A DNA stretch of 64,000 nucleotides from Ulva prolifera (lineage: Eukaryota > Chlorophyta > Ulvophyceae > Ulvales > Ulvaceae), in contig CM041204.1 of NCBI GenBank assembly GCA_023078555.1, positions 840,923 through 904,922 of the forward strand, given 5' to 3'. The notes under the pieces are model-generated. The model had not been told where the DNA came from. It worked only from the letters and a program-made list of their open reading frames with translations, and searched no databases. Shown here one piece after another: positions 25,127-36,828 of this stretch. How positions within the stretch are numbered: position 1 is the stretch's first letter; each line of letters starts with the position of its first letter. The position numbers and the translations under genes are program-made.

Positions 25127-26969
25127 ATGGCTGCCCCCTCCGTCATTATACTGGATGACCCTCCAGCTGGATACGCATACACGCAAAAGAAGGATTGGCG
25201 TGAGCGCGCCAAGCTTCGGCTAAATAGCAGATTATGGCAGTGGTTTATTATTGCTCTGGTGATCACAGATGCGTGCCTGGTGCGATGTTGGTTACAAGCT
25301 ATCACTTGAAACATTTGGTGGCTCTTCCCGCATTTCGGTGCATGTGCATATGCGTACTCGTGCAGGTTGCGACCGACATCATCTTGTCCAGTGTCTACTG
25401 CGGCCATGCCCATCCACCACACAAAGCTGAAGTGGCCGAAGAATGGCTCCGGTATGCATCAATTTTCATTCTATCCTTTTTTGTCCTCGAATGGATTGTT
25501 GAGGTACGCCCCGTTACTTGAGTTTAGAGCCACCATTGCACTTGGTGGCCACTGGAACACACTCGGCATGCTGCGCATACCTATGGGAGCTCATATTTAC
25601 GATCATTTGCATGTTCCACTCCGACGAGTTCTTGAACCACCGCATCTGTGTCGTGCCTGTGTGCGGCTCTGGTTGTGAAAGCCATCTGTCATTGTGCACA
25701 TCCATCGGCTTGTATCTCACCGCCTAGCTTCAAGCTGGCAGCATGTCGAGCTTAGCACCAATCGTCTTGCACTGCCCCACTGCACTACCTCCAAATCAAG
25801 CATGCATGTGTTGTGTAGCACCAGAGCCCCACACACATTCATCTACTGTTGGGCAAGGAGAAGTTCATGCAGCCACAGCGCCTGCATGTCACAAGCACTC
25901 AGATAAAAAAAAATCGTTTATGTGCTGACAAGATCCTATGAATATTCTCAGAACATCAATCGAGGCGAGCCGTCTATCTGATGGTTCAGTGTGTTCATTC
26001 GAGAGCACACCACATGCAGTGTTTCTGCAGGCTTTCGTACATGGGTTCCGTCGCTGGGTGCGGACGCCCCTGCACCTGATGGACCTCATCATTGTGGCCA
26101 TATCGCTTGTACTGGAAGTCGTAGCAATCTCGATAAGCGAGACAGCAGTGGAGGTTGGCGGCCTGCTGGTCGTGTTTCGACTGTGGCGTGTCGTGCGGGT
26201 CATGCATGCCGTGGGTGAGGTCGAGCACAAGAAACACGAGGGGGTACACTCCGACCTGGAGATGGCCAACCTGCGGCTGCAGCAGATTGCAGAGGCCCAC
26301 CATGCTGTCATCAAGGAGATGCACCATCAGTACACAAGCCGGGTGCTGCCTCCTCCCACCACGCCTGCCTAGATGCATCCAGACATGCCGCTGATATGCG
26401 CATAGTGCGCGAGGAATTTGCTGCGTAATTGAGAATGAGACGATGCAAAGCTCATGGTAATGCATATGCTGTTGAGAGCCATCGTTGTGCTGGATACGGA
26501 ATCTTGGCGCCAGAACATGCCGCAGTCTCATGTCTCAGCTCTTAACGCCAGTCGCTGCATCAGCCATTTGCATGGTGCTTGCTACTGCTCCACGGATTTT
26601 TGTCTGGCATGGCCTGCTGCAAGTCAGTGCTCATGGAGATGGATTGCACACACACAACATGCCTGCTCCTGCCTGTACAGTGCACCAGCTTCCACACACT
26701 CTTCACTCAAAGCAGCTATTTGAAAGCTAGTTTCTGACGTTTTGCTGCTGACGCTGCAGATGAATGCAATGAGAGCGAAGATGGATGAGAGACCGAAGAA
26801 TTCTGATGACACAGCACCGACTCTGGATGAGGTGCTCACCGCAGTCTCGAAGCGATCTGCACAACTACAGCGCTCTGTGACTCTCCACAGACAAAGCATG
26901 CAATACATCGGGTCAGGCGAACTGCCGCCGGTTGCGCTGACTGGCGCCCGGAAATTGACAGATGATTGA
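25127..26969 (+). CDS. HVCN1-like: Voltage-gated proton channel, Hv1 type
   Basis: Voltage-sensor-only channel conducting H+ across the plasma or an endomembrane. Four phase-0 exons: 25127-25279, 25366-25503, 26031-26342 and 26760-26969, about 270 aa (human Hv1 is 273). S1 reads WFIIALVITDACL and continues VATDIIL across the first splice; its Asp sits where the Hv1 selectivity Asp lies. S2 is YASIFILSFFVLEWIVE, S3 is LMDLIIVAISLVLEV with the conserved Asp, and S4 is LLVVFRLWRVVRVMHAV, holding the diagnostic RxWRxxR with three Arg. A helical, Glu/His/Lys-rich C terminus (NLRLQQIAEAHHAVIKEM) suits the Hv1 dimerising coiled coil. If the last intron is retained, the protein would end after LPPPTTPA at 26372. 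Start: an ATG just after CTGCAG, with short cytosolic N terminus. A role in pH control or proton extrusion is family inference. Confidence 0.9.
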
Positions 26970-27076
26970 TGTCCCAGGGTCTATGATCCGTGTTAGTGCT
27001 GGCACTGAGACGGACATGTGTCTTCAAGTTCGGCGAGGCCAGCACACCAGCCGGCACAGCATGCTTTAAGTACTGT

Positions 27077-27137
27077 GAGAGCAGATGCATATGCAAGGCT
27101 GGTCCCAGAGAGCAGATGCATATGCAAGGCTGGTCGC
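27077..27137. repeat. Two direct copies of a 31-bp unit
   Basis: The unit starting GAGAGCAGATGCATATGCAA occurs at 27077-27107 and again at 27108-27137, nearly identical (a CCC/CGC difference at the end). It is a recent tandem duplication just downstream of the proton-channel gene. Confidence 0.9.
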
Positions 27138-27292
27138 GGGTGGGGCCAACATAGGGCGTGCTTGGTTCGAACTGAGTTTACGAAGCGCTCAGCTATGCTC
27201 ATGTCACACGATCCGCGTAGCTATCCTCTTGTCGTTCGGAGGTCTGGCGCCAGCACATGCAACAGCATGTACACAGATGTTATGCAGCGGGT

Positions 27293-27889
27293 TCAAATGT
27301 CAAGGCATTGTAAATTAATGTAGGGCATGTGCCAGAATGTGTTGAAAATGTCGTGCACATGTGCTGCTATTCTGTCCGCACGTAGACCGCTTCTACTCCA
27401 CAATGTGGTGTGCTCCCAATTGATGTCACTTCCCAGCAATGGTGACATCAGCCTCACTATGCCCGGCTTCGCATGTACGTACACACCTTGTCCCAGCATA
27501 AAGCGCAGTGGTGACCAGAACTTGATGTTGCAGCCCTGTACGAACGGGCTCAAATTTTTAAATGCCATGAGCAAGATAACAGCGCTTGCAAGGTCTAAAG
27601 TAACCCCTCTGTATGTTGACGACACCCTCCAAGCCTGAAAGTGTCGGGATCGCATGTGACACTGAGCCTGTTCCAGCATGAGTGCAACGTCGTGAACAGA
27701 CCCTGTCCCAAGGGGTGGAAGGAGACGATCCTGTTCCGGGCAAGTCAGTCCTGTATCCGTGCTGGTTTTTTGGGCATCAGCTGAGATACAGTGAAGCCCC
27801 ACAATGGCCAGAAATGATATAGGTGCTGATGCATGGCTCGCAGAACGTCGCCGCGACTGTCCTTTACTTGGATATTCTGTATGCAACAT
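27293..27889 (-). pseudogene. Possible DIRS-like retrotransposon RNase H relic
   Basis: A 198-codon open frame. Its middle resembles the RNase H region of tyrosine-recombinase retrotransposons: SSTYRGVTLDLASAV, then PFVQGCNIKFWS (where DIRS elements read an SDN-like motif), then about 40 residues later SDINWEHTTLWSRSGLRADR, like the usual WxxRxxNxxAD block. The catalytic SDN appears lost (WSP), and no reverse transcriptase or recombinase is found nearby, so it would be a dead fragment. The resemblance is by eye only. Confidence 0.3.
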
Positions 27890-28045
27890 ACCATACGACC
27901 GGCAAGTACTTTGGACGCAATCTGTACCACGAGATCACAGCACCCTCGAGTGGCACTGTGGCCGTTTGCAAACTTCCCCGTGTGCTACATTCACTCTTCT
28001 CTTCTAGGATCCTCACATTGCTTTGAGGATCTACAGCTCTAGGAT

Positions 28046-31000
28046 CTACAGCTCACTGATCTCCAGCCGCATCTCATCTAGTTGTGCTTGAACCACCTGC
28101 ACACATGAACATGTCTGTGGCGACGATCAGGGTGACATGCCACACATGCGCAGCGTGCTCCACATTGTTCCTGGTGCGCAGTCGCAATTAAAATCGCCCA
28201 TGACGGGTAACAGTGGATGCAGGCACTGGTGGCACATGTGTCAAGCCAGATTCATGCTGGAAGCTTAAGCATTTATTCCTTGAGGGCTGCAAGGACTTGG
28301 CTGCAACACCTCACTGATCAGTACACTCAGACGTCCATCATGGGTCAGCGTGCAATCACACAGGCATGCATTGCTTGCTTGGGCACCTACACATAACCCA
28401 GGAGTCCCGGGCTGAGACAGCCTGTCAGGTGTCCATATGCAGCGAAGCAAGCGAAAGCCGTGCAGACGATGGGTGAGCTTTGCAAGTCACACTTTCACAA
28501 ACGATGACAATACCACCAGCCAGAAGCGGTGGCCGAAACGAACCCCTGATGCGGCAGAAAATGAGTGGCGCGTCGCACACCTTGAGTCGTTCCTGTCGGG
28601 CTGTCACCAGCTCCAAGTCCCGCTCGGCTTGCTCCTGTAGCGGAGCGACCATGGCAGTGACCCGCGACCGGACCTTGCCTACAGCCTGTGCCAGCTCGCC
28701 CCGCAGCTCCGAGTCCACCGTGTCGGAGATGCCGCCAAACTTCTCTGCAACAGCCTCCTTGATCTCGCCACGGCGGATCGGCCACTGCAGGAAGGACACG
28801 TATGCAAAGAATCCGGCGAGCACTACCACCAGGAAGTCTTCCAGCGCTGTAGGCAAAATCGCTGTCAGTAGCAGCGACAAGCCCAGAGCGCCCCCAGCGG
28901 TGTTGATGCTCTCTACTACCTGCAAGCACCGCCACACCTCCGGTCACAATGCGAACAGCTGGTCACATAAGCTGCTGTCGCTCCGGACGTAAACTGCTAC
29001 ACAACAGGGATCACAGTGCATCAACGCCGCAGAAGCAAGGTGGCGGAGGTCACCAAACATCACGACAGGTCAGACACAGACACGCTGGCACAGAGCACAT
29101 CCAGACATATGCTTGCGACCACACATGGTGGAGGTGGCTCTGTCAGGAGCGTACCACATCCCGCACTCGAGTCTCGAGGTCATTGACAATTGCCTGTGTG
29201 TCTAGGTCAGCCAGCACCGTCAGGGACTGGGGCTTCTGACCCTGGAAAGTATCCAGGTGTACATCTGATGGTGCAGCTGCCAATGCTGTACCGGTCCCGT
29301 TGGCGACTTCAGAGCTTCCGGCATCTGGAACTCTGGGTGGCGGCGCCACAGGAGCACCGGCACTGCTGCCAGAATCGCCAGAGCTCTGCCTGGCAGCGAC
29401 AAAGTCGGTGTATGCACGCAGTTGTGCAGTTCCGTTTGTCTCTATCCACGCCGCGTGCTCTCGAACGCGGTCCTCCAGCTGCGTCACAACTTCATTCACC
29501 TGGAACTGTGGCTGCAGTACCTGCAGGGCACAGCAGTATTGTCGAAAGGAAAAGAGCACAAACACACATCGCAGTGGCTGGCAGATGGAATGCAGATGGA
29601 CGAGGTGCCTGCATCAGGAATGCCATCAGGAAAGCTGCCAATGCCTGTCTCCAGTGCAGCAGATGTGACCCGAATGAGCTTTGAGCCTGCCAGTGCATCG
29701 GCCGAGGTGCAGAAGCACCTCATCCTGGCCTACTTGACACGACACTGCTCTGTCGGTGGAGGACGACCATAGTGGCGGGGAGACTCGAGAACACGCAGAC
29801 CAGGGCTGTGTTGCCCTGCTCACATATCCACCGACCCAGCACTGCTGTCAGCCAGCACACAGGCAGAAGAGAGAGGCGCACGCTTGCTATGGGGAGCTCC
29901 TTCGCCGTTTTCCTGTCACCACCAAAGACGTATGGAGTCAGGTTGCTCAGGTTGCTGAGCTGCAGTGAAGATGCCACCGCAGCTTCTGCACGGTGCTGCT
30001 CGTTGGCAAGCAGCTCACGGATGCGGCTGCGCTGTGCGACGCCGTCGTTCTCCATCTCAGCCTCAAACTTGCCCAGCTGCTGCTCCACTGCCTTGACAGC
30101 AGCCACCTGCTCGGCATTGCGCAGTAAGCATCAGGAAGCAGGAGGCCGACCAGTGCTAGTAGGTGGCTGGTACCGCAGCCTTGGAGCTACGTGACCAGAG
30201 ATTGGCACAGCAGCTTTCATGCGGACTCCCACACACAAACCGGCATCATCGCTCATTCGCAAAACCACGAGTCATGCGCGATGGAAACTTTCGAGCGTCG
30301 GCCTGGCCAACTACAGCGCTCATGCCGGCTCATCCAAAAGTTTTTGACTGGAGGGCACAGGATAACACCAGGCCAGCATACATGTCTTCTGACACCGCAG
30401 TCACCTTGGGAGTCAAACATTTATGGCACAGGTATGTGCAATATGGATGCTTTCTTAATTGCGCGCGTGGTGTGCGGGGTGACCACTCTGCCCGGTCCAT
30501 ACCTCCTCTTTGCAGGCTGTCAACTCAAAGTCCAGTTGCTGTTCTGCAGCCTGCACCAAGGCATCTGCCACAAACAGCGGTGTTTGCAGCTTCAGGCGAG
30601 TGCTCTCCCCGGTCTGCTGTGCAGCATCCGCGCTGCCTCCAGCCTTTTGGTCAGACCCTGTGCCAGCGAGAACGCAGTCAACGGCTGGAACGGCCAGGCT
30701 TGCCAGCAATGCAGTACGACACACGATGGTCGCCCTCACCATGTCACATGTGAATGCAGCGCCTGCTTGTCAAAATCTGGATATCAGTCTGGAAGAGCCC
30801 CAGCACACAGCCTCAGCAGCAGAAATAGCGGCCAGGCAAGTGCAAGCAGGCTCTACCAGCCTATATCACAGGGGTGTGCATTAGCTCGAGCCCACCCTAA
30901 CATCACCTGATGCGGATCAACATAACGAATAATAGCTCCATGCAGCAGAGACAAGTCAGCCAACATCGCCGGAGGAGAGGACGCATTGGCCCAGCAACCA

Positions 31001-34000
31001 AGAATCTGGAGACCGTTGCAGCCAGGCTCAAGAACAAACGCACAGCATGAGAGCAGCTCACCACGACCGTGGTGTCGGGGTGGAAGCTCACCTGTTAGAA
31101 ATCGGAGCATGTACTGCTCCAGCTCCAAGAACCTGCTGGCCTGCCACCGTTCATCAGGGGACAGGGACCCCTCGACATCGACAGACTGCAGCACCCCCCC
31201 TTGCTCGCCTGCAGCACACTCTACTTGACGCTGTCAAAGCATGTAAGCATAAATGCTGACAGCACCGTGTCCTCGCCTCAGGCGAGATTGTTTCGGTGTG
31301 ACCAGGATCTCACCTGGGCATGTGCGCAAGACGAAGAGATCATTACCGGGACAGTACAAGGGCAAACATAATTCACTGTAAACATAGACATGCTGCATGG
31401 TTGTGCTACCTAGAACATTGCCAGGCGAGGCTACGCGCACTCACTGGTTGAAAACATCGAGGCACCAAAATTCAGAGTGGCAGTGCTCAGACCGTCTGTG
31501 CATGGCAGCAGACTGGCAATGCATAGACTGATGTGGCCACAACTTGCCAGAGAGTACGGGAAATGCAAAGCAGGATGCTTCGGCCACAGAAAGCCGGTGC
31601 AGGCCAGGCAGAAAGTGTGAAAATACAACAACGATGGGAGGTCCCCGAGCAAGCGGGCGTGGCGAGGTACAACAGCTGCCGCGGTCTTACCTGCACCAGC
31701 ATCGAGCTTTGCGTCCAGAGCCTGTCTTGCAGAGACAGGCAGCACAGTGGCGGAGTCAACCCCAAGCAGGTCCCGGGCATTATCCTCCACAAACGCAGTC
31801 ACCTCGGCGACATCTTCTGGCCGCTCAAAGATGTCTACCTTGTTCAGAACAAAGACCACCTTCTTCCCCCACTGGCGGATATACCGTAGGAAAGCCACCT
31901 GAACCATGCAATGGGCGTCATGCACCCTCCCACAACCACAGGTGACGGAGGTTATCGGAATCATGTGGATGGTATCGCAAAGAGCGGTCTAGGCTGTGCT
32001 TCGCGCATCAAGCAGCTGATACATGCATCAAACACACAGTTCATGTTTCAAGGCTGCATTCAGGGCCGCTGCAGCATATCTCCCGGCACTCGGCAGATGC
32101 TGTCTCAGCGCTGTGCCGCCACACGCAGCTGTCTATCTCATGCCAGCCAGGAAAAGGAGGCAAGGACATATTGCCATTCACCTTCAGGCCTGGCATGATG
32201 CAGCAAAACATTAAGATGCACGTGCTGACGTATGGGGAAGGGCTGGCTGCAGGTATGTGCGGTACAGGTGCAAGAGGAAAGACGGAGGTCGAACCTCTGA
32301 CTCGGTGAAGGGCCTGTCAGCAGACATGATGAACAGTACCAGGTCTGAGCGTGGCACAAACTCCTCTGTGAGACGCTGCTGCCGGTCGATGATGACGTTT
32401 GTGCCTGGTGTGTCGACTATGTTGAGCTTTCTAAGAAGCTCGCTGGGGAGGGCACGGACAAAGAGGCCATCCTCGGCCTGCAGCAGGAAGCACACATGGC
32501 ACACTGCATGCACAGAAGGCGCAAGGCAAGGCACGTTCGACCTGCAGCGGATGCACACGATGCAGCACATCAGCGTCTCCATACACAGTGCAGTACATAC
32601 AGCAGATGCCGTGAATGCCAACACTTGCGAGTGGGCTGCCATGAGTAGGCAGTGGCCAATCGCGGATGCATGGCCGAGCCTGGCCGCAGCCTGCAGAGTC
32701 AGTGGGATCCACTGTCACAAGCAGAGGTGGACGGGCCGTGCAGCGGCCGGGAATGTCGCCACACCTGGTCATTCCTTGCAGCTCCTTCAGAGTGTTTGAG
32801 CACAGAGATCTCATTGGTGGTCGGCAGGATCCCATGCTCCAGGAACTTGGCGCCAAGCAACGCGTTGATCACTGTCGATTTCCCACTGTTGAACTCGCCG
32901 ACGACAACAAGAAGGAAAGGTTCGTCCAAGCCGACAAGCGCATCTTTCAGAAGCTGTATCTCGGACATCTCAGGGACGGCATCTTGCAGGAACGCGAGAG
33001 CTTCTGTGAGTACCTCCTTCTCTCGAGTGATGAGATCATCGATGGGAGTGGTGTTGCCCAACAGACCAGACAGAAGGCCGCTGTGGCTTGACGGTTTGCT
33101 AATGGATGGCTCGGCTACTGATGAAGCTGTCTTCAGAGCAGAACTGAGAGATGCGATTGCCTCTGGGAGAGGCGCAGATGGCATAGAAGCCAGCTGTAGC
33201 AATGACTCTGGGGTGCCATATATGCCATCTGCTCCGCTGGAAAGCCATGTCTGGATATCACCTTCACCGATTGTTGACGCAGACACAATCACTGGTATCT
33301 GCATTCCGGATCGACTGGACTTGGCGATGTCAGTGATGATCGATGCTGTCACTGGAGTTGCTGTTTTGGAATCATCGTCATCAGATCTGGATGCCACCAG
33401 CAGAAACGATGCGCCCTCAGCGCCAGCTGAAGCTGCGGCATCTGCCGAGGAAGCACATACACCTATGAGATATGCCGGATCGGACAGAACTTGGCGTGCG
33501 ACTGCCATTGGAACGCCTGCAGATGAATTTTGGAATCAACCTGCTCTGAAAGTGTTCCTGATTGCCCAGCCTATCAGGCTGGATTCGTCTGTACATGCAC
33601 CCGTCACTGTGAAGTAACGAAAATGTGCCAGGTAGTCTGTGGGATCCACATGCTGAGCAGTATGAGCAGTATAATTAGACGAGGCAGGCAGGCAGCGTTG
33701 ATATATGTCAGTGCATACCAGCCATTCATCCAAGGACTATCATGCATGAGACTTTTGTGTGCTCTCGTGTGCAGCTGTTGTGACTGGCAAAAACACTGCA
33801 ACACTGTCCCTGCCCAAAACTTCAGACAGCAGCAGCAAGCAGGAATGAAGATATTAATTATATCTCGTAACATGCAATGCATAGCGGCATTCAATCAGAA
33901 AGCACGTGCCAATTCCACTTCCCGGCTGTCGCAGTCTTCGGGGATGCTATGTAAATCCATCGCAGATGCAGAGATGGTCAACTTTCGACAAACCATAGAT

Positions 34001-34533
34001 CTCATAGGATCAGAAGGGGTAAAGCAAAGCCTAATCACAGGTACGGGGACGAGCACGCGCGCCGATGGCGACATACCGCGCTCTGTTAAAACGACACCAT
34101 CCACTTGCGTTGCCGCCACGATGTCTGTCCGATCCTCTAGCAGAACTGGCACACGTCCACGAACAACTTCCTTAACCTTCGCAGCTGCTTTGAATAAATC
34201 TGCCCCACTTGCGCTGGCGTCTCGTACGATGATTGCGGTCGTCCCGGCACTGAGGCAATGGTCAACAGAATCTGCGACATCAGCCGACAAGATATATTGC
34301 GTTGTCAAGTTCACATGAAGCGCTGGGATCCTGACTTTAGCCTGCTTCTTGCCGGCCGGGAAGATGCCAGCAGATACATCAGAGGATGCAGCTGCACATG
34401 GCAGGCTCCTACGTTGGGACGAACTATTACATTTGAGACAAGCGCGGCACCCTGTAAACCTTGACAGATTGATCCCGCGAAGACTAGAGCACGCGGAGGG
34501 GGTCACAGGCGCGCGCTGCAGCATGTGCCCCAT
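28046..34533 (-). CDS. FZL: FZO-like (FZL) chloroplast dynamin-family GTPase
   Basis: Membrane-remodelling GTPase related to mitofusins. In Arabidopsis FZL acts at thylakoid and envelope membranes in thylakoid organisation. Ten exons, all joins phase-consistent: 34077-34533, 32765-33516, 32295-32477, 31691-31898, 31092-31208, 30503-30657, 29882-30106, 29155-29520, 28581-28919 and 28046-28096, about 950 aa (Arabidopsis FZL about 912). The N terminus (MGHMLQRAPVTPSACSSLRG, Arg/Ser/Cys-rich) suits a plastid transit peptide. A phosphate-binding-fold-like region follows (AVARQVLSDPAYLIG). GTPase motifs: G1 GEFNSGKST, G2 PTTNEI, G3 DTPGTN, G4 NKVD. Then helical heptad regions, a hydrophobic hairpin GGALGLSLLLTAILPTALED as membrane paddle, and a final coil ending DEMRLEISEL. 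Exon 3 uses an unusual GTTCGA donor. ATG 34533 is preferred over 34524. Very secure. Confidence 0.95.
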
Positions 34534-35868
34534 CTTTGCAGGACTACAGGACTGGCCATCAACACAAATTCGATGCCGCACCACGTATATGCCAACTGAT
34601 CTGAGCTTGTTCTGCTTGCATGCTATGTCTCACCGATTCGTTTATCCAGATACAGTCCAACAGGGCAGGTTGAAAAGGGATTTGGTGGCATAGGTGTGCC
34701 GGCTGTGGGCGTTGCATGTGTGTGGCAACGCCCACGACTGTTCATGTCCTGGAAAACGAGCTGCGACGTCCTAAGTAACAGAGAGAAAATATCAGTAGCG
34801 ATTGCTGCTGTCTCATCATCATTTGCGCCCCGCGGCGCAGCGACTGACCCAGTCCTACAGCAAGCATGTAGAAACGCTAGCGTATAGGGGGGGCCTGGTC
34901 CTTGCACACAATTTACTACACAATGCGTTGAACTTATGTACAGGGAGACCACATATATATACGAAATTCAGGGTGTCAACTGCCGTCGACACACGGACTG
35001 CGAGGCATTCGCAGCGCGCCTGAACGTTATAGGACAGCGGCTTTTGCATACACGTGCCGCAGCGACAACTCATGCAAGAAATTCCATTCTGCATCTGTGC
35101 TTTGCGAATTGGACTCGAACTCAGCACTTTCGTGTTCTTGGCGTTCCCTCTGTGCTGACGTCCGCATGATCACGCCAGCTGCCCCCTCAAGTGGCTATGC
35201 ATTATGTACTAGTGGAAACACACCGTTGATTGCGCTTGTTGTTATCGGTTTGCATTGTAATACAGAGCCTCGTGTGGCGATTGATGTGTGAAACAGGGTG
35301 GCTGCAATCGGGCAATGCGCACGTCCACCGGGAAACCGAGCAGCTCAGGGCCCAGGGCGACGTCTATAGACGCACAATAACCTCTCGAATGCTCCCGAAT
35401 CATGATCTCATGTCCCTGGGAGAGCCCGACCATTTCGTCGAAAAACGTGTGCATGCCTGGCTGAAGGGCACGCTTCGCTCAGGGAGCGCCTACAGCTCCT
35501 AGCGCGTGCGCACCCAACGAGGTTAGGACATGTGCATCCTTCATTTAGATTTATGCGATGTCCAGGTGCTCCATTTGATGTGATAGATCGCTATGGAAGG
35601 TGGCCAAGCCACCATGCCGTGCATGGGTCATGTAGTGTCCCCTACCCGCTTAGTGCGCCTCCCGAATGCAGATTCAGATGTTGGCCTATCATTTGCCGCA
35701 GCTGCTATCGTCCGGGGAGATGCTGTGGAGGTGAACATGCATTGTTGTTCGGATGCAAGGTTGTTGCGCATGAGCATGTGCTCCATAAGTGAATACGGAA
35801 CTATAAAGTTGCGTCATGCACCAAACACGACGGTTTATATTTCTTTCAAAATCAAGGTGTTCAGATCA
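34534..35868. other. Upstream region of FZL; no gene seen
   Basis: This should contain the promoter and 5' untranslated region of the minus-strand FZL gene and the upstream flank of the tRNA gene. Only short overlapping frames occur on both strands. One strong hairpin is listed separately. Confidence 0.4.
34705..34735. promoter_or_regulatory. 11-bp perfect hairpin upstream of FZL
   Basis: GTGGGCGTTGC and its exact reverse complement GCAACGCCCAC flank a nine-base loop of alternating purine and pyrimidine. It lies about 170 bases upstream of the FZL start on the opposite side of the promoter region. It could be a dyad operator or a stem in the 5' untranslated RNA. Function is not known. Confidence 0.5.
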
Positions 35869-35940
35869 GGGCACGTGGTCTAGTGGTATGATTCTTGCTT
35901 TGGGTGCAAGAGGTCCTGAGTTCGATTCTCAGCTTGCCCC
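35869..35940 (+). tRNA. trnP-UGG: tRNA-Pro (anticodon UGG)
   Basis: A 72-base cloverleaf with the eukaryotic tRNA-Pro pattern. The acceptor GGGCACG pairs with CTTGCCC, with the position-6 mismatch that yeast tRNA-Pro also has. The D arm is GGTCTAGTGGTAT, the anticodon stem CTTGC/GCAAG encloses TTTGGGT (anticodon TGG), and the T arm is CTGAG-TTCGATT-CTCAG. The discriminator is C. There is no intron. A and B box promoters are intact, so it is probably functional. Confidence 0.97.
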
Positions 35941-35944
35941 GCCA

Positions 35945-35948
35945 TTTT
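35945..35948 (+). terminator. RNA polymerase III T-run terminator
   Basis: TTTT lies four bases after the mature 3' end of the tRNA-Pro gene, as expected for Pol III termination. Confidence 0.7.
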
Positions 35949-36377
35949 GTGAATTTCATCACCGGTATCCGTTGAGGACAGTGCGGCCTGTAGGTTAGCC
36001 GGGGTGCGAAGCGATTCTTACGTCCAAACCCCTAACCCGTCATTGATCGTGGCGCCTTGCACACGGCATATGCTTTCTTCCCCCCGTGTGTCATTGTTCT
36101 TGCCGGAGATGTGGTACCCATGTGTTGTGACGCCGAACTCTGTCTGGCCATCCCTCGTAGATATCTAGGCATCAACCGAGCTACATACGGCGGTTTTGGT
36201 GCTTGTCTTCTTCCGTTGTCTCCGTTGTAGTAGTACAGCGTGGAATCCGCACCGCGGATCCCTTAGCAACCCTTTGACGGCAATGTCAGGGGGCTGCCTG
36301 GCGATTGCAAACTATTGCTACAGTTCCGTCCGAGTCTCCTCTCCGCGCGGAATGCTCGTCGCTGGTGCATGGGCGGC

Positions 36378-36459
36378 GAGCTCTGCAGCGAGGTTCGCTA
36401 CAGAGCTCGGCTGGCATGCATGAGCCGGGAGCTCTGCAGCGAGCCTCGCTGCAGAGTTC
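36378..36459. repeat. Two tandem 31-nt hairpins (GAGCTCTGCAGCGAG type)
   Basis: Two 31-base imperfect palindromes, 36378-36408 and 36429-36459, each start GAGCTCTGCAGCGAG and end with the near reverse complement. They are separated by 20 bases containing GGCTGGCATGCATGAGCC, itself palindromic around GCATGC. Further fragments of the same motif (GAGCTCCGCTGGCATGC) follow to about 36482. Confidence 0.9.
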
Positions 36460-36648
36460 ACCGCCGAGCTCCGCTGGCATGCGCCCTTGCACGATAGGCC
36501 ATTCATGAGGGACGCCCAAGGGTGACAACATCCGACACGAGGATACTGACACAGACTACAGCGTGTAGGTACATTCACTTGCCATCAGGGGTTTGGGCAC
36601 TTCAGCATAGGACAGGTTGCAGAGGTGGATGGTACGCAAGATTACGGC

Positions 36649-36671
36649 GGGAGATCCTAGCAGGATCTCCC
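36649..36671. repeat. 10-bp stem, 3-nt loop hairpin
   Basis: GGGAGATCCT, loop AGC, AGGATCTCCC. It lies between the tandem hairpins and the 3' end of the copia coding region, and so possibly inside the unseen 3' LTR of that element. Confidence 0.8.
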
Positions 36672-36828
36672 TCACTACTCCGGGACAATCCCACTGGCGG
36701 CTAACCCCTACACGTGATCCGCGAATCATCCGTGCATGGGTGCACCTGTCACCACACTGCTGCCCGCAGGCTCATGCATTGTGAAACTCCCCCATAAACC
36801 CTGCTACGTTTTCGCTAGCTGGAGTTCA

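Noticed and set aside
36378..36459. Possible CRISPR-like repeat pair
   Set aside because: Only two copies, each a self-palindrome, in eukaryotic nuclear DNA with no cas genes.
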